This document shows, piece after piece, positions 11,164 through 22,707 of a DNA stretch of 64,000 bases. Below the pieces are notes generated by a model that searched no databases, was not told the origin of the DNA, and worked only from the letters and a program-made list of their open reading frames with translations. Position numbers and translations under genes: made by a program. The first letter of the stretch is position 1, and every line of letters starts with the position of its first letter. Source of the DNA: Epiperipatus broadwayi (taxonomy: Eukaryota > Onychophora > Udeonychophora > Euonychophora > Peripatidae); contig JAQFVV010012495.1 of NCBI GenBank assembly GCA_028023455.1, positions 2,759,711 through 2,823,710 on the forward strand, in the 5' to 3' direction.

Positions 11164-11517
11164 TAACTGTAACACAGGCTTGTTATATACCTGTGTATAT
11201 ATATATATATGTAATATATAGGGTATATGAGCACAGACTTTCACATGACCCACCACTCTCCACCCTACCTCATAACACTGATACACTTGAACACATATAT
11301 GTCGAAAACATAAATAATCACCAATATCTGAGCACTTATATCATATATGTGTGGAGATGATAATCTGGACCAACTGATGATTGCTGGTTTAGCATGAAAT
11401 ACGGATATTGGTGATTATTTATCTTTCCGACATATATGTGTTCAAGTGTATCAGTGTTATGAGATAGGGTGGAAAGTGGTGGGTCATGTGAAAGTCTGTG
11501 CTCATATGCCCTATATA
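11164..11517. repeat. Family A hairpin with target-site duplication (copy A2)
   Basis: An inverted repeat with arms of about 145 bp (from TATAGGGTATATGAGCACAG to the matching right end near 11515). The 13-bp sequence CTAATTATTTTAA flanks it at 11151-11163 and 11518-11530, which defines the insertion. The hammerhead motif lies in the right arm. Confidence 0.85.
11360..11418 (+). ncRNA. Hammerhead ribozyme motif, family A (best copy)
   Basis: Stem I is in two parts: ATAATC (11360-11365) with GATTAT (11413-11418), and ACCAA (11369-11373) with TTGGT (11408-11412), separated by a TGG bulge on the 5' side only. The core is CTGATGA (11374-11380) and GAAA (11396-11399). Stem II TGCTG/TAGCA (11382-11386 with 11390-11394) closes a GTT loop. 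A short stem III region, TACGG, precedes the cleavage triplet ATA (11405-11407). Every required core base is present. A stem I bulge facing loop II is where natural hammerheads form their stabilising tertiary contact. Confidence 0.75.
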
Positions 11518-11539
11518 CTAATTATTTTAAGTGGATTTT

Positions 11540-12020
11540 GTCTAAAGAATTCCAACTAATTTGGCTTTAAAGACATTCATTCTAAAGAAATGCAATGCCA
11601 ATTGTTTCTTAGAATACATTGGAGTGCTACAATTAGACATAGTGTTGAAGCATTTCAGGAAGAAAAATTTTCTGCTGAAGGAATTAAAAGATAATATTGT
11701 AAAACATTAAGTAAACAAAAAAATTGACCAGCCTCTTAGTCAAAATAGGAGTCATAGATCACATGTTCCAATTGTCTTAAGCTTGTAAGATATAATCAAT
11801 GAGGAGTGCCAATTCCTCAATAAGCTTTGTGATAAATGATTAGTCAGAGCCAGCATTTAAAATATCTCTGTCAGGACCCCCCTCCCAAAACTCTGATCAT
11901 GGTTTCGTGCTTTGGCACTTCTCAGAGAAGTGCTAGTTTTTGCTCTTCTTTTTTTTTTTTGAGTAAGAATGGCCATACTTGTTTATAATGTCTGATTATT
12001 ATTATTCCATTTTTTTTCCG
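11540..12020. repeat. Unclassified old repeat, copy 1
   Basis: Aligns with 17060-17410: shared blocks are AGACATTCATTCTAAAGAA, GAATACATTGGAGTGCTAC, and a later block with ATGGCCATACTTGTTTATAA. No protein domain is recognisable. Family unknown. Confidence 0.55.
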
Positions 12021-13755
12021 TCTCATTCTGATGTGCATTTTAAGCATCAATAATTTGTGGGTAGTTTTATGGTTCAGCAACAGTTTATTTGAAAGTTTCA
12101 TTGTACCAAACCACAATAGATAGATGTGACATATTAAACCTTGTTATATTTTCTTTTTGTTTAACTTTTGCTAGCAAAAACAAAAAGTTTTTGAAAAAAT
12201 AAATGGATATTAGATATATGTATTTTATATTTAAAAGGAATATTTGAATTATCATTAATATTTTAGTTTTGTTGTATTTACTTCACACAAAATTTATCTC
12301 ATTATTTCACATAAGATTCTGTCATAAAAAGTTTATTTTTTTTATATATCATCAAATGAATGTTAGTTTATGGAGTTTGGGATGTTTTTGTTTACATTTT
12401 TTATTTTAGCTAATTTTCTTAGAATTTGAGATATCAGTGAATGTTTCTTTTGTGAATTATGTTTCAAGTTATTAATGAATGGCTTCACACTTCGGATATC
12501 AAGTAGCCATAATAAGTTCTTCTTGCAAAATATTGTATATGTACCATAATTTATTATATGTAAGATTGTTATTGTGCTAAATTTATCATATGGAAACAAC
12601 ATATGGATCATATATTAGCAAACATAAGAATGCTAAAATTTTGTTTAAAATGTTCCATAATATTCTGAAAATAAAATATCAAAATCATAAAAACAGTTAA
12701 GGTGTTTTTAGTTTTTTAAATGTGATGTTAAATCTACTACTAAGTAAGCATATCATTCCCGAATTAAATATATGAAGTGGATAGAGTAATTCACTTTCCA
12801 AGAAATTTTTATGGTTTTTATTATAAAGTTTATCTCAAAGGTTTTTTAAAGAGATGTTTCACAGTGATGATATGGCCAAAATCATAACACAATGAACTAC
12901 AGTTGAGAAGGGCTTTGATTGTTTTTCTTTTTGTATATAAATAATGACTTCTTGCAGAGGTTAAAAGACAACAATGAATATCAAATAAACTTGGTCAGTA
13001 TGTATTATATACAGACATATTTGTGTATATAACCATAGTCCTTTAATGATTTAATGCAGCACTAATAAATGGACAATGAATTTCTTACTATTTGTGCTGA
13101 TTTATGACTGTGATGGAAAATAACTTATGTGCTCACAATTTTAATGAATGAATATTATCTCTTATTTAATTTAATTCACTAATAATTATTAACATTTACA
13201 ATTAATTATCATATTTTTTTCTCTTATTCTCACTCTATTTCTTTTATCTTATTGTCTTTAGTCATTTAAGTTAGTTCAGATTCCACGCACCTCACGAGTC
13301 TTTCATGTCACTTGTCAGTTCTGCACTAACACAATGGAAATTATGTGTGCATACAACTTTTTTTTTATCTTTTAATTACACCATAGTAATTCTTCACTCC
13401 AATATTTCTTTTTGATTGATTTAACTTTATTTTTTATCATTTTTCCTTCTGGATGTTAGAATAGTATACTTATTCATAAATGGCTGCAAATGACATTGAT
13501 GTTGTTAATAATAAATGTAACCATATGAAATAATTGAAATAATATATTTTAAAGTATATAGTTGTAGACTTGTAATATACTTTTTCCCAATGATGGTGAA
13601 TAGAAAGATCATATCCTATTGCATTCATGATTCTTTTTCAAATTGGTGTGTTGACATTCATTAAGGTATTTATATCAATGAGATATCACATGACATTCTA
13701 TGCTTGGATTTAAGCTATGTTTTTGGAAGCAATTTTCTTGATTAATCAATGAAAA
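12020..13755. other. AT-rich sequence, no supported gene
   Basis: Only short chance ORFs are present. A 40-nt plus-strand stretch at 12958-12997 has splice-like borders, but it resembles the neighbouring old repeat and is listed under rejected items. Confidence 0.5.
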
Positions 13756-13865
13756 TTAGGCAGTAGTGCTATTATATTTACACTCCCATACTACTTTCGG
13801 TTTTATAACTTTATCAGTGAGGTTTGGATCCAGTGCATCACGTATCTGCCATTCATCTTTTTCTT
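13756..13865 (-). CDS. Candidate last coding exon of a minus-strand host gene
   Basis: Read on the minus strand, 35 codons are open with a protein-like composition unlike the surrounding AT-rich DNA: EKDEWQIRDALDPNLTDKV, then IKPKVVWECKYNSTTA and a TAA stop at 13756-13758. The proposed acceptor AAAG/AA at 13866 has a poor pyrimidine tract, so the 5' border is the weakest point. The phase (two bases completing a codon) fits the 11-nt microexon at 14199-14209. A donor inside the stretch is possible, in which case the stop is not used. Product not recognised; the evidence is splice-phase consistency and coding character only. Confidence 0.4.
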
Positions 13866-14198
13866 CTTTTATATTATTAAGTTAATAATCAAAAATATAC
13901 TAGGTTGGAATTAGCCAATTGCCTGTATAATTACATAGATCTAACCTTAAGTCAATATGTGCTGACCTATAATTATATAGTTGATATATCATTTTTTTTG
14001 AATGGTTAAAAGTACTTGCAGTTAAAATAAAAATGAAATCACTAAAGTATATAGTTACTAGCTAATGTCTTTATCTATTTGTACAGGACAGTTGGCTTGG
14101 GTTCAAAACCTTTGGATGTTTTTGATAATAAGGCTTTATTCTAGGAATTTTGATATAATCACACTATATTGCAGTATCCATTGATTAGTTAAGCTTAC

Positions 14199-14209
14199 TG
14201 TAGGTAGCT
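14199..14209 (-). CDS. Candidate 11-nt microexon of the minus-strand host gene
   Basis: On the minus strand the acceptor GCCTATTACAG is followed by AGCTACCTACA and the donor GTAAGC. The 11-nt length exactly connects the upstream exon (ending after two codon bases) with the downstream exon (beginning with the last two bases of a codon), adding Arg/Ala-Thr-Tyr. This is only a short motif, so it could be coincidental. Confidence 0.25.
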
Positions 14210-14597
14210 CTGTAATAGGCATGATTTTAGAGCAATTTGTTTTACTTAGATAAGTATCTGAATTACTTCCTTTTATGTTTTTATAAGAATAACTTAACAC
14301 CAACTGATCTCCCAATATTGGATTGTTAATTAGTTTATGCTATGGACTTACTCTTTATAACTTAAAAAAACTTTCAAATTTAACTTTTATATTTAGGTGA
14401 CGAGTGCAAAAACACACTATATTGGAGGCAGTTATATTTTTGACAAAGAATAGAATTAAGACAAAAAGTCACAAACAGTTAATAAATGATTATTTAATGA
14501 TTCATTTGAAAAATTCTATAAGCTCTTTATGATGTATATGTACATATTGTAAAGTATATTAAATTGTGGCATAGATTGAAAGATAAACCTTAAATAC

Positions 14598-14639
14598 CTA
14601 CCATTATTCAAATCTCCTAATAAAATCTCGTAATAAATG
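14598..14639 (-). CDS. Candidate internal exon of the minus-strand host gene
   Basis: On the minus strand the acceptor is ATCATTTTAACAATTATAG and the donor GGTAG/GTATTT. The 42-nt exon is open in the frame that starts with one base completing the previous codon, giving IYYEILLGDLNNG plus a partial codon. This phase matches the exon at 20919-21034, which ends after two codon bases. The intron between them would contain the broken RTE copy and several family B hairpins. The product is unknown to me. Confidence 0.42.
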
Positions 14640-14748
14640 CTATAATTGTTAAAATGATAGTTTAATTCTTTGAGTGTAAAATTTACATTTTTATTAGATG
14701 ATGAAATTTTAATAAACTTTTAATGAAATTACAGTTGAAAGAAGCATA

Positions 14749-14898
14749 TTATGCAATAATAGGATATTATATATCAAATTCCATTATTATGCAATAATAC
14801 GATATTATATATCAAATTCCATTATTATGCAATAATACGATATTATATATCAAATTCCATTACTATGCAATAATACATATTATATATCAAATTCCATT
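14749..14898. repeat. 38-bp tandem repeat, four copies
   Basis: A unit containing ATGCAATAATACGATATT and ATATCAAATTCC repeats with a 38-bp period (copies start near 14751, 14789, 14827 and 14865). The copies are nearly identical, which indicates recent amplification. Confidence 0.9.
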
Positions 14899-15271
14899 CA
14901 AAACAATTTTTATATATACTTAGATTTAACACATAACATCATAATTTTCATCTTTGAATGTAACTTATTCTATTTTATTACTATCAAAATTAATATCTCA
15001 GATCATAGCTATGAATGAAAATTAAATAATAAACATAATTTATATAATTTAAAACTAATAATAATGTAAAAATAATTTGTATGGTAAGCATGTCCAAAAG
15101 TTTGCTTTCATTTACATAAATTAACATTTATTGTTGGCAGATTAGTATTTAATAAAGACAATTATACCATGTAAAATATTATTATTTTATCTGTGTAATA
15201 TACTTATATGATCCAAATACTTTTTTATATATTGTTAATATTCATTCATTAGCAATTTTTTTCTACATTAT

Positions 15272-15660
15272 AGTATCGCTCGTGCAAGCTATAGTAATCA
15301 GTAGATAGGAGCTTGTGCACATTAATCCTGTCTGCTCATCCAATTCCGAAATTAGTTTCTAGTTTATAGCTTTCATCAGTGAAGGTCCTTGGATCTGAGA
15401 ACAATGCATGTAGATCTTTGGGTGGTGCATTGCTCTCATATCTAAAGCCCATCACTGATGAAAGCCATAAGCTAGAAATGAATTTGGGAATATTGGATGA
15501 ATAGGCACTAGATAAGGATTAAAATGCACAACCATTTAGCATCTACTGTTTATTATAACTAGCTCTAGTGGTACTATTGTGTGCAGAAAGTTGTTATTGT
15601 TTGAACAGTTTGTCTAAGCATGAGAAAAGTTGATTATGTGGTATTTTAATGGTTTAATAT
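15272..15660. repeat. Family B hairpin (copy B3), degraded
   Basis: Inverted arms surround about 15415. On the plus strand CTGATGA with AGC/GCT stem II survives near 15454-15475, but the GAAAC-GTC part is lost. The minus-strand motif near 15346-15380 is also damaged. Confidence 0.75.
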
Positions 15661-15984
15661 TCATTTATACATGACATGGGCAGATCTTTCATGTTTCTCC
15701 TATATATATGTGTGTGTATGCTATTGAAGTTCAAAAGATGATCTATGGAATATATTTAATGTTTTTAATTCATTGACTAATGTTCAAAAGACTCAATTTT
15801 TTACAGCCACTAATGAAAGTAAATTTTTCAGTCACTTAGTCGAGATGATTATCAACTTGAGAATATTTAGGCCAATTTAAATATTTTGGTAGTGGTTTTA
15901 AATAGAAAAGTGGACTAAGAAATGTTGATGCATGAAACAAAAATTTTGAGAAACTTTTAGTTATCAACTTGAGAATTCAAACCT

Positions 15985-16290
15985 ATTTCAATACAACCAT
16001 TAAAACATCACATGATCATCTTTTCTTATGCTTACATAAGCTGGTAAGACAGTGGTAAACTCTGTACAGTAGTGACCCAGTGCAAGCCATAGTAATGAAT
16101 AGATGCAAGAAGATTTGAGCATAAAATCCTTATCTAATGCATACTCGTTCAATATCCCCAGGCTAGTTTTTGACTTGTGGCTGTCATCAGTGAGGAATAT
16201 GGTTGTATGGAGAGTTTGCTACTGTCTTAACAGCTTGTGTAAGCATAGTAAATAGTGATCATGTGATGTTTTAGTGGTTTTATCCCCATT
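15985..16290. repeat. Family B copy (B4), mostly minus orientation
   Basis: Begins AAAACATCACATGATCATC and ends ATGTGATGTTTTAGTGGTTT. The minus-strand hammerhead remnant at about 16150-16195 keeps stem I and CTGATGA but has AAAA in place of GAAA and GCC in place of GTC. Confidence 0.7.
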
Positions 16291-16441
16291 CTGCCCATAG
16301 GATAATAGTGACTGTAGTTTTTAAAAAACAAACGCCAAAATGTATAGCTATTGAACTGAATTCAGATCTATATTATTATACAAGCAAATTAGCTTGGATT
16401 GAAATATTGTGTTTTCATCTGGCCTCATAGCTTTATAGTTA

Positions 16442-16858
16442 ATAAACATCACGTGATCATCATTTCCTACAATTGCTTATAACTGTTATTAAAACAGGCA
16501 AATCTCTTTACGTATTGTCACTCAGTGTAAGCCAGAAATGGGGATTGTATGCACAAACTTTCTGGCATCCATTGATTACTCTGGCTTGCACTGAATGGCA
16601 ATATGTATAGAGAGTTTTACCTGTTTTAGTAGCTTTATAGTTAACTAAATTGTTAAAAGGCAGCTGTTAGAAAGGTGCAATGTTCTCAGATCCAAGGTTC
16701 CTCACTGATGAAAGCCATAAGCTAGAAACTAGTCTGGAAATATTGGACGGTTAGGCACTAGATAGGGGTTTTATGCATAGACCTGCTTGCATTCATTGAT
16801 TACTAAGACTTGCAATGTGTAGCACCACTGTATGGAGAGTTTGTTACTCATTTAAATA
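16442..16858. repeat. Family B copy (B5)
   Basis: Starts AACATCACGTGATCATC, contains two arm fragments, and ends GTATGGAGAGTTTG. The 3' half holds a hammerhead with an intact core. Confidence 0.7.
16699..16740 (+). ncRNA. Hammerhead motif, family B (core intact, stem I weakened)
   Basis: CTGATGA (16705-16711), stem II AGC/GCT (16713-16715 and 16721-16723), GAAA (16725-16728) and GTC (16732-16734) are all present. Stem I TCCTCA/TGGAAA has lost two pairs. Confidence 0.55.
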
Positions 16859-17059
16859 TTTTGGTAGTGTTTTTAAATAGGAAGGTGCCCTTAGATGTTG
16901 AATTTTAAGGTATATTAGGGATTCCAATGTACTGCTGTTGCTTTTAATAAGTCAAAAATATACTATTTTATCAGAGTGAAACAGTCACTATGACTAGATT
17001 AACTGTATATATAGAAGTTATTTTACTTAATATATTGTATAGAAGTAGACTTAGATATT

Positions 17060-17410
17060 TTACCAATGTAACATAAAGACATTAGTCTAAAGAAGTGCAA
17101 TATTGATTGCATCCATTGTGAACATATGGCAGAGGATAGAATACATTGGAAACTACAATTAGACAAATATTGAAGTATTTCAGTAAGAAAATTTTATTGC
17201 AAAAGAAGTTAAAAGACAATATTATAAAATATCAAATAAACAGAATAATAATCTAGTATATATATTTGTGGATCATCGATTGGTTTGCATAATCATCACA
17301 AAACTCATTTCTAGTGTAGTATTATTTTTGTTTTTGATCCTTTTTTTCGTTTTGGAGTTAAAATGGCCACATTCATTTGTGATTGTCTAATATTAATTAT
17401 TATATATATA
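17060..17410. repeat. Unclassified old repeat, copy 2
   Basis: Parallel to 11540-12020, sharing AAAGACATTAGTCTAAAGAA, AGAATACATTGGAAACTAC and AAAATGGCCACATTCATTTG. No coding content was seen. Confidence 0.55.
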
Positions 17411-17604
17411 TTTGTGTGATTTGTGATAATGCACCTATGAAATCATACACTAACGAGACAAAATATTAAAAGAATAAGACAATGACCTAGTAAATTTAAA
17501 GAAATATTAATTATCTATATGAATTTATTTATTCTATATTAATGAATAAAAATATTACATTCACCAAATAAAAATTTGCAGTAGCAAATTCATATAATGT
17601 AACA

Positions 17605-20570
17605 TATAATATTATCATCAACTATTATCAATCTACTGCAGGATGAAGATCTCTCCAACTTCAATCCATCTTCTCTGATCTTTAGCTTCTCTTCTCCATG
17701 TCACCCCTGTACACTTTATTTCATCTATCCAGCTCACATGTGGTCTCTTTCTGGGTCTTTTACAATTTCTTGGAATTCAGTTTAAGATTTCAATTGTCCA
17801 TCTATTATCATCTCTTCTAGCAATATGTCCACCCCAACTCTACTTGTCTTTTAATTTTTTCAATGAGGTCAGTAACACCTGTTTGTTCTCTTACCCATAT
17901 ATTACATTTTTGTTCTCTTCTTATTACTTTCAACATACATCTCTCCATACTTCTTTAAGTGGTCTGAAGTCTGTATTGTTCTTCTATTAAGTGTCCAAAT
18001 CTCAGCTTTATAAGTAAGAACTGGTAAAACACATTTATTAAAAACCTTTCTTTTCAAACACATAGGCAAAAGCACTCCAACCAAGTTTAATTCTATGATG
18101 AATTTCATCTATTATGTTTTCATCTGTATTAATAATCTGACCAAGCTATTTGTAACTGTTTAATTCTTCTAATTCATCATAATCAATCTTTATTTTCATA
18201 TTTTGAGTGAATCCATTACACATTACTTTAGTCTTTTTAACATTTATCTTTAGTCCTACTTTTCTACTTCCATCTGATAATTCCTGCAACAATTCCTGCA
18301 GCTCTAAAGTATTATTTGCAAAAACAACTACATCACCTGCAAAATGTAAAATGACTTAAATAATCTCCATTTACTTTCACTCTTTTAGCTTCCCATTTTA
18401 ATCCACAAAATACTTCTTGCAGCACTGCTGTAAAAAGTTTTGATGGTATTGATTCACCATCTTACACCTTTCCTAGTATCATTATGTAATCTGATTGTTT
18501 CTTTTGCATTTTTATAAATATTCTTTAAAATATGACAATATCCTGGATCTATATCTTGATGATTCAATGCTTTAATCCCTAAAGAAATGTTTATAAAATC
18601 AAATGCCTTTTCATAATCTATAAATCCAAAGCATAATGGCAACTCATATTCATTCGTCCTTTCTATAACATCTCTCAATACCTGGATATCATCTACTGTA
18701 CTAAAACTACTTTTAAATCCAGCTTGTTCTCTTGGTTGGTGGAAATCCAATGTTCTCTGTAGATGAGTTATAATTATCTTGGTAAAAAATTTTTATTAAA
18801 CTAATAAAAGGCTGATAGGTCTGTAATTTCTAATATTTTTTTAATCACCTTTTTTAAATATTAATATTGATACTGCATTCTTCCAATCATCTGGTACATC
18901 TTTATCATTTAGACATTTGGTATATAACTTTGCTAATTTTTTTCTATTTCTTCACCTGCTTTTTTTAATATATCAATTATAATTTCATCATTACCTGGAG
19001 TCTTTCCTTTCTTCATAAATTTAATTGCATGTCTCATTTCTTCATTTAAAATTCTGGGCAATTCCGAAGATAAAATAGAAATAGGAGATACTTGTTCTTT
19101 ATTACTATATAATTATTGATAGAAGATTTCTATCCATTTCATGATGTCGTCTCTCATTTTAGTAATAATTCCATCTTTTTTTCTTATTGCAGATATAAAT
19201 TTCTTACCAATACCAAAATGTTGTTTTACACTCTTTCGACTTTTATTTTCTTCTACAGCTTTCTTTGCTAGTTCACAATTATACTTTCTTATATCATTTT
19301 CAACTGTTTTCCACACCATTTTACAAAATTCAAAATATTCAATCTTTTTTAATGCATTGTTTTTGTATATCTTCATATTCCTTTTTTTCTTCATAAATTC
19401 TCTAATCTCAGTAGAAATTTTATTGATCAATTGCTGCTTTTTTCTACCAGTTATCTTTGTTGCAGTTTTTAAAAGCGTATCAGTTATTTTCCTATTAATG
19501 TCATTCAAATCTGAATCATGTTCAAAATCTACTAATACTTGAAACCGATTTGTAGTTCTAATTTAAATTCATTAGAATGTTTCTGAAGATTAGGAATATC
19601 AACTGTAAATATTTTTTCTTAATAATTTTTGTCTTTCTAGTTGTGCATTAAAATGTATCTCACATCTTACTAGTCTTGAAATATGTATTTTCTGTTAGTC
19701 AAAATAAAATCCAATTCTGCTGTATCTTCATTTGGATACTTTCATGTTCATTTTCTTTTAGGATTTTTTTTCAAAAAAAGAATTCATAATATAACGTTTT
19801 TCTTTTTCTGCAAACTCCAAAAATCTATGTCCTCTCTCATTTCTATTACCATAACCAAAATTACATATAGCACTTTCATCTTTCATTTATTTACCAATTC
19901 TAGGATTAAAGTCTCCCATAATAATTTTAAAATGTTGTTTATTCTGATCAAAAGCCTTTTGTACATCCATATAAAAATCTTTTACTACTTCATCACAATG
20001 AGAACTTGTTAGAGCATAAACCTGAATTATCTGCATTTGCTATCTGCTGTGAAGTTGTATAACTAATCTTGCCTATATGTCCAATATGCCATCAATCTCC
20101 ATAATGTTGTTCTTCCACTTTTTATTCACTTGTTATTTCCAATATTTGTGCCTTTTAGTAGAGTACATGTCCACTTTTTAAATCAATTGTCTCTTCATCT
20201 TTTCTTCTAACCTCACAAAATCCAATAATGTCCCATTTAATATAAGATATGAAATCTTCCTTCACCTGAAAATGATCTGCAGTTGTAAGTACCTAAATAA
20301 AAAGTTGTTATCAAATGGCAGCCTGGGTCCACAATCAGGGGATTCTTAGCATCCTCCACCTTCAGCCACCGGTGACTTTGCAGCCTCCTGGGAATAAGGG
20401 CCATGATTTATTTTTGTCTGTCATGATTGTGTATATCTATTGGAAAAGTATTTAGCATTTACACATACATTCATTCTGCCTTATTAGGCAATTGAGAAGA
20501 AAGACCATGGTGTTTCTTGATCTTAAACTCAGAGATAAAAAGGAAATCAACTCACCACGCTGGTTAAGGG
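17605..20570 (-). pseudogene. RTE-type LINE copy 2, nearly full length but broken
   Basis: Collinear with the intact element at 31001-34288 over almost its whole length, from the shared 3' end (TATCAATCTACTGCAGGATG at about 17627) to the 5' leader (CACCATGGTCTTTCTTCTC at about 20498). It is interrupted by many indels. Remaining open pieces on the minus strand are 19113-19508 (endonuclease-RT linker), 18454-18750 (RT region with FIDYEKAFD) and 17902-18108 (C-terminal region). A deletion near 18070 removes part of the C-terminal sequence. It lies in the proposed intron of the minus-strand host gene, in the same orientation. Confidence 0.9.
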
Positions 20571-20918
20571 TGGTAAATACATAATAAAGAAGATACTACC
20601 AAGAGAAAAAGCTAATGAAGCAATAAACCCAATGATGGCATGAACCCAGAATATGCACCTACTTTCTGAGGGCAATAAAATATTTTAGGACTTTGTCTCT
20701 AGACATATATAATAATAGGAATGTACCAACACAATTACAACCATAAACATGAGAAAATATCATTCAAGGAAAATGTCAACAATATTGGAGAGAATTACCC
20801 TCTATCTCCTAAAAAAATATCTTCTCGTAATAAAATATCTAAATTATTTCAATACAACAATAATGAGAGAGCTAAGCTCCATCTCCAAACAGTCAGGGCA
20901 GAAATAAAACTTGCATAC

Positions 20919-21034
20919 CTTGGAAACATACAATGGTCAGATATATATATCACACTATAAGGGTCAAATATCCAATATAATTTATTTGTCCATAATGTCA
21001 CATTTGCATTGACCATTCTTTTTTCCACAAGACT
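20919..21034 (-). CDS. Candidate internal exon of the minus-strand host gene
   Basis: This is the most convincing exon of the set. On the minus strand the acceptor is CTTTGTGTGTGTACAG, with a long pyrimidine-rich run before it, and the donor is TTCCAAG/GTATGC. The 116-nt exon is open: SLVEKRMVNANVTLWTNKLY then WIFDPYSVIYISDHCMFP, a rich amino-acid mix with three tryptophan/cysteine positions that chance AT-rich ORFs rarely show. It begins in phase 0 and ends after two codon bases, compatible with 21885-21998 upstream and 14598-14639 downstream. I do not recognise the protein. Confidence 0.5.
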
Positions 21035-21884
21035 CTGTACACACACAAAGATTGACAGAACAGTTCAACACTTCTTATCCCATTACACTAATCCCATTTT
21101 ATTTAAGATAGATAATTATTTTAATATAACAATAACTCACATCCTTTCCAATTAAGCAGTATTTTTCCAAGTGCAATATTTAATACATTAGTTTGCTCAT
21201 AAACATTTCTCTTTCAAATTAAGTAGGTTTTTAAGTAATATTTAATACAGCATTTTGTCACAGATATCTATTATATAATTAAGCAAGTTTTTTTAGAATG
21301 AAACATTTAATATATAATGCGACTTATTCAGTACTTTCATATAGCAGGTTGGTCAAAATTTCTTTCTCTAAATTTTAAGCATGTTTAAAGTAAACATTAA
21401 GTATAGCTGTTTTATAGAAAACTAACAGTCTTTTGTCAATCATTTAGCACTTCATGGAAGACATACATTCTATACCAATAATTTGTTTTAAAACCAGGAA
21501 CATGCATTCATAAGTGAAAGCATAAATGATTTTACTACACATTTCTTTTAGCCAATATGATGAATAACTATTTAATTATTACAATAATAAAAAATCTTTA
21601 GTGTCCACAATGAACTGTCTTTTTCTAAATAATCAGTTCTTTCAATGAATTTATCAGAGATAAAAGACAATAAAACATTTTAAAAGTTTCTGACAAATTA
21701 TATTATCTCAGTGAGTTATAAATGAATGTTAAAACTGTTATAGTTAACTCTTATAAATGAATGTTAAAACTGTTATAGTTAACTCTAAGGTAAATTTCCA
21801 ATAAATCTGCTTCAAAATAAGAAATTTAAATAATTCATAATGATTAAAGTTTTTAAACGAATTAGAATAAGTGAAGCTGCATAC

Positions 21885-21998
21885 CTTTAATGCCTTAACT
21901 CTGGAACATAAAGCTTTCATCATCGGTTGACATTTAGTTAAGATTTGCCTTCTAAATTCTTCCTTCATATTTAATTTAAATCCCTTGATTAACTTTGG
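21885..21998 (-). CDS. Candidate internal exon of the minus-strand host gene
   Basis: On the minus strand 38 codons are open between the acceptor GTGCTAAGTCTCAG and the donor TTAAAG/GTATGC. They encode PKLIKGFKLNMKEEFRRQI followed by LTKCQPMMKALCSRVKALK, a basic, probably helical segment. The exon starts and ends in phase 0, matching both neighbours. An alternative acceptor at 22028 would add ten codons in the same frame but break the phase with the exon upstream. The function is unknown. Confidence 0.5.
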
Positions 21999-22272
21999 CT
22001 GAGACTTAGCACCTTGTAGAGTATTACCTATTCATTTTTACTTTCAAATAAAAATAAAATTTATTAAAATTTTAGACTTCATTTTTTTTACTTATCACAG
22101 TTTTAAACTTCGTCTGCCGATTCTGAGGGATGGCGAGAAAAGAAACATCTCTTGTCCTTCAATCTGCTTCTCACTTTTTGCTGCCACTACCCTAGTAATA
22201 ATCTTCATCTCTGAACATGTGTGTGTATGTGATAAATTGACAGGAAACATCATTTGATCTTGATTACTCCAC

Positions 22273-22310
22273 CTTTAAATTAACAGTTGATTGGTCTTTG
22301 TGGTTTGAAT
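22273..22310 (-). CDS. Candidate short exon of the minus-strand host gene
   Basis: On the minus strand a clear acceptor, TTTACTATTATTTTTAG, is followed by 38 nt and the donor AAAG/GTGGAG. Only one frame is open (SNHKDQSTVNLK). It begins with two bases of a split codon and ends in phase 0, which fits the next exon. Exons further upstream were not found. Confidence 0.35.
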
Positions 22311-22705
22311 CTAAAAATAATAGTAAAACCACCAGACAGTCACTTGATGGTCTAAGAATTTTACAATGTCAAATTTATATGGGCAAAATAAAAAAATATA
22401 AAATAAATATTACATAATTTTGTTACCTTTTTAAAACTCTTTTAAATTATATGAATGAATAATTTTAAAGGTTCACTAATATCTTATTTAATTTTCTCTT
22501 TGAATGAAAAGTACTCTAGAATAATATTAATGTTACAAACTAAAGAAATTTTGCCATTAACAAATAAAATTTAAACTACCACTGTAAGCATGCACACTCA
22601 CACATTCAGAAATCAACCCATATCTTTTAAACCAATTACTTTAATTTTTTTTACATACCACTAATTATCTATAAATAATAGTATTAAAATTGAGTTAGAG
22701 ATATC
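22311..22705. other. AT-rich intergenic or intronic sequence
   Basis: Nothing recognisable. Confidence 0.4.
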
Positions 22706-22707
22706 AC

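Noticed and set aside
12958-12997. Splice-like 40-nt plus-strand exon (RLKDNNEYQINLV) whose phase would join 28921
   Set aside because: It resembles the old repeat copies at 11.69 and 17.21 kb (TTAAAAGACAA ... ATCAAATAAAC), and using it would make a gene spanning the opposite-strand exon chain.
22100-22250. Frames open on both strands with membrane-like or charged composition
   Set aside because: The two strands give conflicting readings, and neither fits the phases of the neighbouring exon chain. It may be a repeat.
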